Part shown: positions 16,524-24,536 of the stretch, piece by piece
Layout of the letters: the number at the start of each line of letters is the position of its first letter
How positions within the stretch are numbered: the stretch's first letter is position 1
Assembly (NCBI GenBank): GCA_003554965.1
Contig: PWHR01000037.1
Span: 1 to 64,000, forward strand
Origin: Thermoplasmata archaeon
Lineage (GTDB): Archaea; Thermoplasmatota; Thermoplasmata; Halarchaeoplasmatales; Halarchaeoplasmataceae
Length of the DNA: 64,000 bases
Direction: 5' to 3'
Program-made: the position numbers and the translations under genes
The notes under the pieces: model-generated
Told to the model about the DNA's origin: nothing
Database searches by the model: none
Seen by the model: the letters and a program-made list of their open reading frames with translations, nothing else

Positions 16524-16575
16524 ATATATCGATCAAACCTCCTCAAGTTATATATTTTTGCACGCAGGGTGTATC

Positions 16576-17625
16576 TTACTCATTTATCACGTGGACCGCT
16601 GACGCTTTGAACATGACATTGACTTTTTTTCCCCTTTTAAGTGAAAGATCTTCTACCGATTGTTTAGTCACGTAGATTATCAGCGGAAGACCAACATCAA
16701 TGAGGACTTCGTGAAAATTCCCTCTGTCGGTTATCTTTTTTATGGTTCCCTTGAAGACGTTCCGAGCACTAGATTCAAATTTCTCTTCCGCCAAAATTAT
16801 GTCCTCTGGCCTTATAGTGACTGTTACTTTTCCTCTCACTCTCTCTGTGGTATGTATGGTTATATCTCCTTCTTTCAGTTTGATCAGTGCCCCATCTTCT
16901 TCTTTGCATTTCCTTCCATGGAATATATTTTCAGTACCGACGAAGTCAGCTACGAATCTAGAAACGGGCTTGCGCATGATCTCTTCAGGTGGACCGATCT
17001 GTTCGATTTCTCCATTTCTCATGACCGCTATCCTGTCGCCCAAGATCATCGCTTCTTCTTGGTCGTGGGTTACGTGGATCGTGGTACAGTCGAATTTTCT
17101 GTGAAGTTTTTTCATGATAGACCTGAGTTTTTTAGCTGTTCGATAATCGACAGAACCGAACGGTTCATCTAGAAGTAGAACGTCGGGTGCCATGACTAGT
17201 GCTCTAGCGATCGATACACGCTGTCTTTCACCACCGCTCAAATTCATCGGTCTTCTTTTCAAAAGATGAGAGATGCCGATTTTTATAGCTATTTTCCGTA
17301 CTTTTCTATCGATGTCTTTTTCCCCATTTACTTTTAATCCATAGGCTATGTTCTCTTTTACTTTCATATGAGGGAAAAGCATGTAGTCCTGATAGACAAA
17401 AGAGAAATCTCTTTCCTGCGGAGGAAGGCTGGTTATTTTTTCCCCATGTCTATAGATATCTCCGGTATCTCGATCATAAAAACCAGCTAAAAGTTCTAAA
17501 AGAAGAGTCTTACCAGCCCCAGTAGGACCTAAAATCACAAAGTACTCCCCTTCATTTATATTCAGATCGATATCCTTCAACGAAAAATCTCCCCATCTCC
17601 TCGAGATGTTTTCAATCTTTATCAT
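16576..17625 (-). CDS. wtpC: Tungstate/molybdate ABC transporter, ATPase subunit
   Basis: The 349-residue ATPase energises oxyanion uptake. Motifs: Walker A GPTGAGKT, Q-loop VYQDYMLFPHMKV, signature LSGGERQR, Walker B VLLLDEPFG, and the switch His in HVTHDQEEA. The C-terminal part from about residue 240 (GTIKKITDRGNFHEV and VMFKASAVHVI) is a TOBE-type domain, which in ModC/WtpC proteins binds oxyanion and can inhibit transport. It overlaps the permease gene by 14 bases. Confidence 0.9.
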   Translation of the reverse strand: MIKIENISRRWGDFSLKDIDLNINEGEYFVILGPTGAGKTLLLELLAGFYDRDTGDIYRHGEKITSLPPQERDFSFVYQDYMLFPHMKVKENIAYGLKVNGEKDIDRKVRKIAIKIGISHLLKRRPMNLSGGERQRVSIARALVMAPDVLLLDEPFGSVDYRTAKKLRSIMKKLHRKFDCTTIHVTHDQEEAMILGDRIAVMRNGEIEQIGPPEEIMRKPVSRFVADFVGTENIFHGRKCKEEDGALIKLKEGDITIHTTERVRGKVTVTIRPEDIILAEEKFESSARNVFKGTIKKITDRGNFHEVLIDVGLPLIIYVTKQSVEDLSLKRGKKVNVMFKASAVHVINE

Positions 17626-18535
17626 ATATACCGAACCTCCTAGAGAGTATCCTCATAATGATGAATATGGTGAGAGTGATCAGTAAAAGCAATACTGCTA
17701 TGGGACGAGCAGCTGCCAGACCTATCTCCATGAAGACTTTGTAGATGTAAACCGGTGCTGTATGGGGATAAAATGCTATTATAGCCACGGCTCCGAACTC
17801 GCTTATAGCTCTAGCCCACCCCATCAAAGCTCCCGAGATGAGGTTCCTTTTTACCAGAGGTAGGGAGACGGTGAAAAAGGCCGTCTTTCGGTCTGCACCC
17901 AAACTCATCGCTACCTGTTCAAGCCTGGGATCGACATCTTCGAACCCCTCTCGCAGCTGATTGACTATAAAAGGAATACTGACAAAGAGCATAGCTACGA
18001 TGATTCCAGGAAAAGCATCTACGAAATTGAGTCCCGCCTCTCCTAAAGGCTCGCCTAAAGATCCCCTTCTTCCGAAGACCACTAAAAGAGCTATGCCGGC
18101 AACGGTATGGGGAACCACCATCGGAAGATCTATAAGCCCTTCGACTATATTTTTACCGTGAAAATTTTTTCTAGCGAGTGTATAAGCAAGAGGAACTCCG
18201 AGCAGCAGGCCGATCAGAGTAGCTATAAATGCCCCGGTAAGACTCACTAATATCGCTCTCAACGCCCGAGGGTCTTCTATGGCCTGGTTCAGATCAGGAA
18301 GAGCCTCGTAAAACAACTCCGCTATGGGTAGAAGGATGAAAAAGACCAAAAGCATACCAAAAATGGAGAAAATAACGAAAGTCATGTCTCCTTTTCGCTC
18401 ACCGTATATATAAATCAACACAACTGAAAAAATAAAGAAAGGGATCAAAACCCACCACAATTCCAAAAAATAAAGCATGCCGATGATGGGTGCGAGAAGG
18501 AGTACCACCGTGATAGGACTTATCTTTTCTCTCAA
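17612..18535 (-). CDS. wtpB: Tungstate/molybdate ABC transporter, permease subunit
   Basis: A 307-residue permease with about eight hydrophobic segments. The ModB/WtpB core begins near residue 80 (LRAILVSLTGAFIATLIGLL) and includes PMVVPHTVAGIALL and the ATPase-coupling loop around SLGADRKTAFFTVSLP followed by ISEFGAVAIIAFYP. Two extra hydrophobic segments at residues 5-70 precede the core. Nine bases separate it from wtpA upstream. Confidence 0.88.
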   Translation of the reverse strand: MREKISPITVVLLLAPIIGMLYFLELWWVLIPFFIFSVVLIYIYGERKGDMTFVIFSIFGMLLVFFILLPIAELFYEALPDLNQAIEDPRALRAILVSLTGAFIATLIGLLLGVPLAYTLARKNFHGKNIVEGLIDLPMVVPHTVAGIALLVVFGRRGSLGEPLGEAGLNFVDAFPGIIVAMLFVSIPFIVNQLREGFEDVDPRLEQVAMSLGADRKTAFFTVSLPLVKRNLISGALMGWARAISEFGAVAIIAFYPHTAPVYIYKVFMEIGLAAARPIAVLLLLITLTIFIIMRILSRRFGIYDKD

Positions 18536-18544
18536 GTTTATCCC

Positions 18545-19561
18545 TCACCTTTCTATTTCTTCTACTAGATGTTTAAGTTCTTCTGGAATTTCCTCTGATC
18601 TATCTACTTCTGGAGGATCTATAGGGTCCTGCCCCATATCTTCTATCATCTCTTTACCTTCTGTCAACAAGAAAGTCATAAAATCCAATGCCCTTTCTTC
18701 GTTTCTAACGGACTTAGGTATCGTAACTCCATATACGATCGGTTCTCCCGTGACGCTTTCTCCGCAGCCTTTAGTGAGTGAGACTCTTTGATAGAATTCT
18801 GAGTGTTCAGGACTACCTAGATCTATCTCTTCAGAAAAAGAGACCATTTCAAGTGCTTCCTGCTGTTCCACTACACTCTGATAAAGGAAAAGATAATCTA
18901 TCTCTCCACTCTCTAGGTGATGGATCAGATCCATCTCCGCCGGCCTTATCATCACTTTATCAGTGTCCATATCGATATTCTCCGGAACTATGATCTCATC
19001 TCCCTCCAATTCTATGTTCGTATATCCCTCTATCAGGTCCTCAAAAAGCCCTTCTTCGCCATAATATTCTTCGGCCAAGTTGATCACCATCTGAGATCGG
19101 TAACCACAAGGATCTAGATTCGGATTACTGAATCCGAATTTTACACCATCTCTTTTCAATACGTTGAACCAGTTATCTGTATCGATCTCTTCAACGTATG
19201 CGCTCTCTTCCGTATGAGCCAGAACCATCCGATTCGTAGCGATTCTAACTGTCCAAGATGCATCATCAGGATACATCAGGTCAGGTATGAGTGAATGATC
19301 CGCAACTCCAAGTATATCGGCTTCCTGGCCCTGGTCTGTTATCTTCCTGACCGTTTCAACGCTGCCTGCAGGTTCTCGTCTGACATCCACTTCAGTATAT
19401 TCATCCTCAAACCCCCTGCTGATCTCTCTGAAAGGCCCAGAGAGAGATCCGGCGTGGTAAACTTTAAGGGTTTCTCTTTCGTTAAAACCGATACAGCCGA
19501 TCAGGGAAGAAATTAGAAGTATAAATATGACCAACCCAACAACTTTTCTTTTCTCAGGCAT
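18545..19561 (-). CDS. wtpA: Tungstate/molybdate-binding lipoprotein
   Basis: The extracytoplasmic receptor of the transporter, 338 residues. The N-terminus has a basic start (MPEKRK), a hydrophobic stretch and a lipobox SSLIGC, so it is probably lipid-anchored at Cys22-23. The mature part begins with LKVYHAGSLSGPF, the hallmark of ModA/WtpA oxyanion receptors, followed by AGSVETVRKI and the DPCGYRSQ segment. WtpA proteins typically prefer tungstate, but the metal cannot be fixed here because no tungsten or molybdenum enzyme lies in the window. Confidence 0.9.
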   Translation of the reverse strand: MPEKRKVVGLVIFILLISSLIGCIGFNERETLKVYHAGSLSGPFREISRGFEDEYTEVDVRREPAGSVETVRKITDQGQEADILGVADHSLIPDLMYPDDASWTVRIATNRMVLAHTEESAYVEEIDTDNWFNVLKRDGVKFGFSNPNLDPCGYRSQMVINLAEEYYGEEGLFEDLIEGYTNIELEGDEIIVPENIDMDTDKVMIRPAEMDLIHHLESGEIDYLFLYQSVVEQQEALEMVSFSEEIDLGSPEHSEFYQRVSLTKGCGESVTGEPIVYGVTIPKSVRNEERALDFMTFLLTEGKEMIEDMGQDPIDPPEVDRSEEIPEELKHLVEEIER

Positions 19562-19584
19562 TATGCTTGATTAGACACATGGAG

Positions 19585-19596
19585 ATTTATAAATAA
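19585..19596 (-). promoter_or_regulatory. TATA box for wtpABC
   Basis: On the minus strand TTATTTATAAAT ends 24 bases before the wtpA ATG, implying a leaderless transcript. No clear ModE-like palindrome was found around it. Confidence 0.5.
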
Positions 19597-19690
19597 TTTA
19601 CCTTGATTCGATATGTCAGACAATGATAATTTTCAGGGTCTAAAATAATCGAAAATTCCTCCAAAATCACAAAATAATGCTGGATATTAG

Positions 19691-19709
19691 CGAAAGATAT
19701 TTATATTAA
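19691..19709 (+). promoter_or_regulatory. Strong BRE/TATA promoter for the 73-aa gene
   Basis: CGAAA followed by GATATTTATATTA is a near-ideal archaeal BRE-TATA pair, about 62-75 bases before the ATG at 19772. It gives a leader of about 40 bases that carries a full Shine-Dalgarno sequence. Confidence 0.6.
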
Positions 19710-19756
19710 TAGTCTATGCTCTATCTGGAGATCGGTTATGACACCGGTTTCTATAT

Positions 19757-19764
19757 AAAGGAGG
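19757..19764 (+). promoter_or_regulatory. Full-length Shine-Dalgarno site
   Basis: AAAGGAGG ends 7 bases before the ATG at 19772 and is among the strongest ribosome sites seen in this window. It fixes the start codon of the 73-aa gene. Confidence 0.7.
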
Positions 19765-19771
19765 AATAAAA

Positions 19772-19993
19772 ATGAGTATGGAAAAAATAACCGTAGAAGA
19801 AGCAAAAGAGATTGCCGATGAAAAAGGCCTAGAACCGGGTCTAGTTAAGGGAACAGATGGTATTCAATTCACGAAGGGGAAGAACAAAAGAATAAAGACC
19901 GTCACGTGGGATGAGTTCGAAGAGAAACTTGATGAGAGAGGTCTCGCTGTCTACGAATCCGGCGGCTGGATGAAGATAATGAGCGAGGACTAA
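19772..19993 (+). CDS. Small uncharacterised protein, 73 aa, with strong expression signals
   Basis: Not recognised. The soluble 73-residue protein has an N-terminal helix (TVEEAKEIADEKG), a middle segment with beta character (GTDGIQFTKGKNKRIKTVTWDEF) and a helix-strand tail (EEKLDERGLAVYESGGWMKIM). It has balanced Glu and Lys and no Cys or membrane segment. It is a single-gene unit with a near-consensus promoter, a complete Shine-Dalgarno and a perfect hairpin-plus-T-run overlapping its stop codon. That arrangement suggests a short, abundant transcript. It may be a small nucleic-acid-binding or stress protein, but nothing in the sequence proves it. Confidence 0.75.
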   Translation: MSMEKITVEEAKEIADEKGLEPGLVKGTDGIQFTKGKNKRIKTVTWDEFEEKLDERGLAVYESGGWMKIMSED

Positions 19994-20038
19994 GAAAAAC
20001 TTAGTCCTCCTCCTTTTTTATTTTTTTATTAATTCTTT
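19985..20038 (+). terminator. Perfect 10-bp hairpin with T-runs
   Basis: GAGGACTAAG-AAAAA-CTTAGTCCTC (19985-20009) is followed by TCCTCC and two T-runs. The left arm includes the last codons and stop of the 73-aa gene. It resembles an intrinsic terminator and could also protect the RNA 3' end. Confidence 0.75.
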
Positions 20039-20095
20039 TTCAAAAGCTATTTTGAACTAAATCTTTTTTTAGTGCCGTCATTATGCACACATCAG

Positions 20096-21772
20096 ATGAT
20101 CGAAATAACTGAGAGATGGGGTCTAGCAAAAAAGGGTTCTTGGGAATTTTCAAATCAAGAGATCAAGATCCCGAATATATTCTTTCTCGAAGGCGAATAT
20201 TTCGATGTTCCCGACCGGGCTGAGATAACAATCTCAGATGAACCCTCTTCTAGATTCAGTGTCATGAGATCTTTTTTTGAGGATCAAAGCGCTGCGTTTC
20301 CAAAAACATTTGCTTATCCTGAGTCAATAGGTAACGGTTTGGTGGAGATCAAAGGTGGTGAAGAGAAGATCCAGGTATTATTTGATCAGGAACCCGATCC
20401 AGATGCCGAACTGTTTGTCATAGGGAACGCCCCTGAACTGTTCCAAAGGAGTAGAACACTTTATGAGAGAATAATCGAGCTGCGGAAAAAGATCGATCAT
20501 CATAAATTGATATATTTGCCCGGGATTGCTCGGGTGAATAATTTAGCTCTATTAACTTATCTTGGGGTTGATCTTTTCGATTCCTCACTAGTTGAATTGA
20601 TGAGCTCGGACGGGATAGAATCCTCAAATTGGCTGACTTTTGAAGGGAGTCCTGAGTCAAACACAAGAAGATTGATGGAGGAATTGAATCTTGTAAGAAA
20701 AGCTATCGGAAGTGGACGGATAAGGGATTTGATCGAAAGTCGAGTCAGAACGGAGCCTTGGATGGTAGAAGTTTTGAGATCTGCTGACGAAGATTACGAG
20801 CTTTTTTCGAGAGGTGTTCCAGTAACTGGAAATACTCTGTACGCCACGACCAGGGAAAGTCAAACTAGACCTGACATAAAGAGATTTGCTCGAAGGATAA
20901 AAGATAGATATGAACCCCCTGAAAATAGAGAGATACTACTTCTTCTTCCGTGCTCAGCCAAAAAACCTTATTTCTACTCTAGGAGTCATTCCCGGATAAG
21001 AGAGGCGACTCAACAAACAGATTGGACCAGCTTACAGGAGTTGATGTTGACTTCACCTCTCGGCGCCGTCCCGAGAGAATTAGAGTTGTTTTACCCCGCA
21101 CAGCAGTACGATATCCCTGTGACTGGCAGATGGATTAAAGAAGAAATAGAGATGATCATAAATCAACTTCGAGTGGTTATAGAAAAGAAAGATTACAAAC
21201 AGGTCATCTCTCATCTTCCAGAAGAGATGGATTTTGTTCAGAAGGAGATAGACTGTATAGATACGACCAAGGGTGACCATCCTACATCTCCCGATGCTTT
21301 GGATAGACTGAGAGAGGTGCTAAAAGATGAAGCCGGTGAAGAAAGAGGGAACGTCAAAAGATATCTGAAAGAAAATTTGGGATCATTCGCCAGGTTCCAG
21401 TTCGGTCCTGAAGGTGCAGAGCTACTGGAAGGTGCTGAAGTGAGAGGGAGGTATCCGCGATACAGGATAATAGAGGAGGAAAAACAAAGAGGTATGCTTG
21501 TACCGGAAAGAGGTTTGATTTCACTGACACTAGAGGGCGCCAAGATTTTGAAAGAAAAAGGCATTTATCAAGCCCAGATAGACGATTTTTATCCGGAGGG
21601 TAGTGTTTTCGCCGTGGGAGTCAAAGAAGCGTCGGATGAGATCAGGCCAGAAGATGAAGTCATAGTCCTCCATGAAGAAGAATTGAGAGGAGTCGGTCCA
21701 GCAGTGATGTCGGGAGAGGAGATGAAACAAGCTGAGAAAGGTGAAGCGATAAGATTGAGACACTATCCTTAA
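20096..21772 (+). CDS. arcS: Archaeosine synthase ArcS (TgtA2)
   Basis: ArcS converts preQ0 at position 15 of tRNA towards archaeosine. It is a TGT paralogue that has lost transglycosylase activity and carries a core domain with the PCSAKKPY signature, here LLPCSAKKPYFYSRSHSRIR at the middle of the protein. The N-terminal half (ERWGLAKKGSWEF, YLPGIARVNNLALLTYLGVDLFDSS) is TGT-like. The C-terminal part (GMLVPERGLISLTLEGAKIL, GSVFAVGVKEASDEIRPEDEV) is a PUA domain that binds tRNA. The frame is open from a GTG at 20072, but ATG at 20096 gives MIEITERWGLAKKG, the usual N-terminus of the family, with 558 residues. Confidence 0.9.
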   Translation: MIEITERWGLAKKGSWEFSNQEIKIPNIFFLEGEYFDVPDRAEITISDEPSSRFSVMRSFFEDQSAAFPKTFAYPESIGNGLVEIKGGEEKIQVLFDQEPDPDAELFVIGNAPELFQRSRTLYERIIELRKKIDHHKLIYLPGIARVNNLALLTYLGVDLFDSSLVELMSSDGIESSNWLTFEGSPESNTRRLMEELNLVRKAIGSGRIRDLIESRVRTEPWMVEVLRSADEDYELFSRGVPVTGNTLYATTRESQTRPDIKRFARRIKDRYEPPENREILLLLPCSAKKPYFYSRSHSRIREATQQTDWTSLQELMLTSPLGAVPRELELFYPAQQYDIPVTGRWIKEEIEMIINQLRVVIEKKDYKQVISHLPEEMDFVQKEIDCIDTTKGDHPTSPDALDRLREVLKDEAGEERGNVKRYLKENLGSFARFQFGPEGAELLEGAEVRGRYPRYRIIEEEKQRGMLVPERGLISLTLEGAKILKEKGIYQAQIDDFYPEGSVFAVGVKEASDEIRPEDEVIVLHEEELRGVGPAVMSGEEMKQAEKGEAIRLRHYP

Positions 21773-21779
21773 TTTTAGC

Positions 21780-23297
21780 TCAGCAGACTTTTTGAAGATC
21801 AGGATGCTCTTCCAGGATCATACCCTCGACCTTCAGAGGCTTGAGATGTTTGGCGATCTTTACCGCTTTCTCAAGATCGCTTTCTTTTTCCGAATAGACG
21901 GTGTAAAGGACTTCATCTTTTTCCACCTTGTCTCCTTTCTTCTTCTCTAGATATAGACCAGCACCTTTTCGATGTGGTCCTCCGGCGGTCCTTACTATTT
22001 TTATTATCTGTTCATTATTGATACTGTCCACATAACCTTCTTCGACTGCACATATCCTTTGGGAATGATCACCTAGCTCAACCCCTGTTGAATCGATCTC
22101 AGGATCACCGTTCTGCCGTTCGATTATCTCCTTCATCTTATCAAGAGCTTTGCCGCTCTCTAATAGGTGCTTTGCCTCCTTTTTCCCCTCTCTGATCCCG
22201 CTCTGTTCTAATATCATACCAGCTAAAGTCGTGGATTTTTCGATCAGGCTAGAAGGAACTTCTTTGCCCTCTAAAGCCATCAAAGCCTCTTTCGCCTCTA
22301 TAGCTGGTCCTACAGCTCTTCCAACTGGCTGACCACCATAACTCAACGCACACCTCGTTTCTATACCGATCTCTTCGCTTAAGGAAACGAAATCTCTTGC
22401 ATATCTTCTACCCAATTCTCTAGTCTCAACTTTTGTGTGCTCTCCTACAGGGATATCCATGACTAGATATTCAGCCCCCGCAGCTTTCTTTTTCGATAGG
22501 ACGGATGCTAGTACCTGTGGATATGGATCAATCCTCAGAGGATACTCCGCTCTGATGATCAGATCGTCACTTGGAGCTAGATTTACGGCTCCTCCCCAAG
22601 CTATAGTACCCCCAACATCCTCGGCTATATCTTTGATCTCTTCAGCTGTCAAGTTCACGTCTGCCAAGGTCTCGAAGATATCAGCGGTGCCACCTGCACT
22701 CGAGATCGCTCTAGAACTGGTCTTCGGGATGATAAGACCAGCAGCTGCGACGATTGGAACTATAAGCAGGGTTATCTTATTCCCAGGGACACCGCCTATA
22801 CTGTGGTGATCAAAGATTGGATGCTTATCGAATTCTATCCTATCCCCCGTCTCTATCATCGATTGGATAAGATCTTTTATCTCTCGGTTGTTCATCCCAT
22901 TTGCATATATTCCGGATACATACGCGGAGAGTTCTATATCCGAAAGCCTCCTATTAACTATGTCTTGAACTATCTCGTTTATGGCGTGGGTAGATAAATC
23001 CTCACCTTCCAATTTCTCTCTGATATGCTCTACTGATTCTGGTCTTCCAGCCTCACTGATATCAAACAGATCGCCTTCTTCTGCCTCCATCTCGTCAATG
23101 ACTTTTTCTACTAAACCGATCTCACCTTCAGCAACTAAACTTTCTGATAACTCTATAACAGCGGTAGTGGTTCTACCTTCCTTCTTCAGATTGATCCTAC
23201 TCTGACTCCGGAGTCCCATCTTCCCTGCATCCTTTCTATTAATTATCGCTACATAATCGCCGGATTCAAGATCGATCTCTTTTGCTTTCAACTTCAT
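21780..23297 (-). CDS. deoA: AMP phosphorylase
   Basis: It phosphorolyses AMP (and other NMPs) to ribose 1,5-bisphosphate and the free base, the first step of the archaeal NMP-RuBisCO pathway. The 505-residue protein has an N-terminal extension of about 85 residues typical of archaeal AMP phosphorylases. The thymidine-phosphorylase core follows: DHHSIGGVPGNK, SSRAISSAGGTADIFE, LVMDIPVGEHTK and CALSYGGQPVGRAVG. The C-terminal domain has AGGPHRKGAGLYLEKKKGD. It is the promoter-distal gene of a three-gene operon and starts 6 bases after the RuBisCO stop. Confidence 0.94.
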   Translation of the reverse strand: MKLKAKEIDLESGDYVAIINRKDAGKMGLRSQSRINLKKEGRTTTAVIELSESLVAEGEIGLVEKVIDEMEAEEGDLFDISEAGRPESVEHIREKLEGEDLSTHAINEIVQDIVNRRLSDIELSAYVSGIYANGMNNREIKDLIQSMIETGDRIEFDKHPIFDHHSIGGVPGNKITLLIVPIVAAAGLIIPKTSSRAISSAGGTADIFETLADVNLTAEEIKDIAEDVGGTIAWGGAVNLAPSDDLIIRAEYPLRIDPYPQVLASVLSKKKAAGAEYLVMDIPVGEHTKVETRELGRRYARDFVSLSEEIGIETRCALSYGGQPVGRAVGPAIEAKEALMALEGKEVPSSLIEKSTTLAGMILEQSGIREGKKEAKHLLESGKALDKMKEIIERQNGDPEIDSTGVELGDHSQRICAVEEGYVDSINNEQIIKIVRTAGGPHRKGAGLYLEKKKGDKVEKDEVLYTVYSEKESDLEKAVKIAKHLKPLKVEGMILEEHPDLQKVC

Positions 23298-23303
23298 AAA
23301 CGA

Positions 23304-24536
23304 TCACATCCATTTTTCAAGGGCTTTCTTCAATTCTTCATGATCTTCGGCATATTCTGTAATATCTATTCCTTCAAAAGCGGCATCGACAGCCTGTACA
23401 AGAGCCTTCGCTCCAGCTTTTACTCCATCGGGATGGCCCGATACACCTCCCCCTGCCTGTATTTGGACGTCTGTTCCGCTCATTTCGATCAGATCGGGAA
23501 CCAGTCCTGGATGTAGACCTCCGCTGGACACCGGCATAATTTTCTTCAGACCGTGCATCTTTTCTGTCAATACTTCTTTAGACTCAATCTCCTCTGTAAT
23601 CTCGGCATGCATCTTTCCTACGCCATAAGTTCCGGTGTGAAGAGCATCTCCTCCGGCCAATCTAACAAGTGTACCGATCACAGGCATCGATATACCGTGG
23701 TCAGGATTTTTCGTTATCGCGGCATGCATCGCTCTGTGTACGTGAATGGGTACATCAATAGATTCGTCTTCAGCTAAGGCTTGGAGGCCTGAGAATCCTA
23801 CTGTTAATACGTCCACCATCAATTGTCTAGCTCCATTATCAAGTGCTAGATCGGCAGCCTCTAAAATCTCGTGACCATTCGTGCTGATATTATGGGCATG
23901 GATCATAATATGACCTTCTTCTTCGAGAAGGTCTAACCTTTCACTGACCTCATTGACCCTATCCTCTAGAGGGCAAAAGTCCTGATCTACCAAAGTTTCG
24001 TCATCTTTTGAATTGGTTAGACCTCCTTTCCCCGATTCATAAACGTAGTCAGCGAATTCCTTCGGTGGAAGCCCGATCTTAGGTTTTACGATGGTACCGA
24101 CCAAAGGTTTTTCCGGTCGATCCAATACCTTTCTTAGACCTTTCAGGCCTAACTGCGGTCCCGGATATCCATCTACGATCGTTTTAGGGAGTTCGAGTTT
24201 TACTAGACGCACTCCTTCTAGGGTATCTAGACCGAAGAGGTTACCTGCGATGATGCTCAATATCTGTGGTATGCCTCCTATCTCTCCAGAGAAGTCGATC
24301 ACAGGATAACCGATCCTTACTCTGTTCCCTTCTGCTTCAGTGACCTTGGCCCCATAGTTTTTGAAGATGTCATCTGAAAGGGTTGTAGGATGTGTCCAAG
24401 TACCTGTCGATTCTTCTTCTGCTATCCTTTTTCCGGCGGTCTCGATATCAAGGTCACTTTTAACTGTGTATTCGCAGATAACGTACTCCTCTGGATCCAA
24501 TTTCTCATCTAAAGCTAGATAATCTATACTCATCAT
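23304..24536 (-). CDS. rbcL: Ribulose 1,5-bisphosphate carboxylase, type III
   Basis: RuBisCO fixes CO2 onto ribulose 1,5-bisphosphate, giving two 3-phosphoglycerates. Every catalytic position I could align is kept: STGTW (45-49), Asn99, Lys151 in TIVKPKIGL, the carbamylated Lys177 with Asp179 and Glu180 in SKDDE, His267-Arg268, His300, Lys308 of loop 6, Ser338 and AGGG (361-364). It is therefore a true carboxylase and not a form IV homologue. Two segments differ from the usual sequence: GGLTNSKDDE has Thr where most RuBisCOs have Asp (GGxD), and loop 6 reads TGTYGVGKMHAE. At 410 residues it is slightly short. It overlaps the R15P isomerase gene by 4 bases. No phosphoribulokinase is nearby, so the substrate comes from nucleotides. 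Confidence 0.95.
   Translation of the reverse strand: MMSIDYLALDEKLDPEEYVICEYTVKSDLDIETAGKRIAEEESTGTWTHPTTLSDDIFKNYGAKVTEAEGNRVRIGYPVIDFSGEIGGIPQILSIIAGNLFGLDTLEGVRLVKLELPKTIVDGYPGPQLGLKGLRKVLDRPEKPLVGTIVKPKIGLPPKEFADYVYESGKGGLTNSKDDETLVDQDFCPLEDRVNEVSERLDLLEEEGHIMIHAHNISTNGHEILEAADLALDNGARQLMVDVLTVGFSGLQALAEDESIDVPIHVHRAMHAAITKNPDHGISMPVIGTLVRLAGGDALHTGTYGVGKMHAEITEEIESKEVLTEKMHGLKKIMPVSSGGLHPGLVPDLIEMSGTDVQIQAGGGVSGHPDGVKAGAKALVQAVDAAFEGIDITEYAEDHEELKKALEKWM

Noticed and set aside
23304-24536. Form IV RuBisCO-like protein
   Set aside because: All catalytic and carbamylation residues are present, and the operon context is the NMP pathway.
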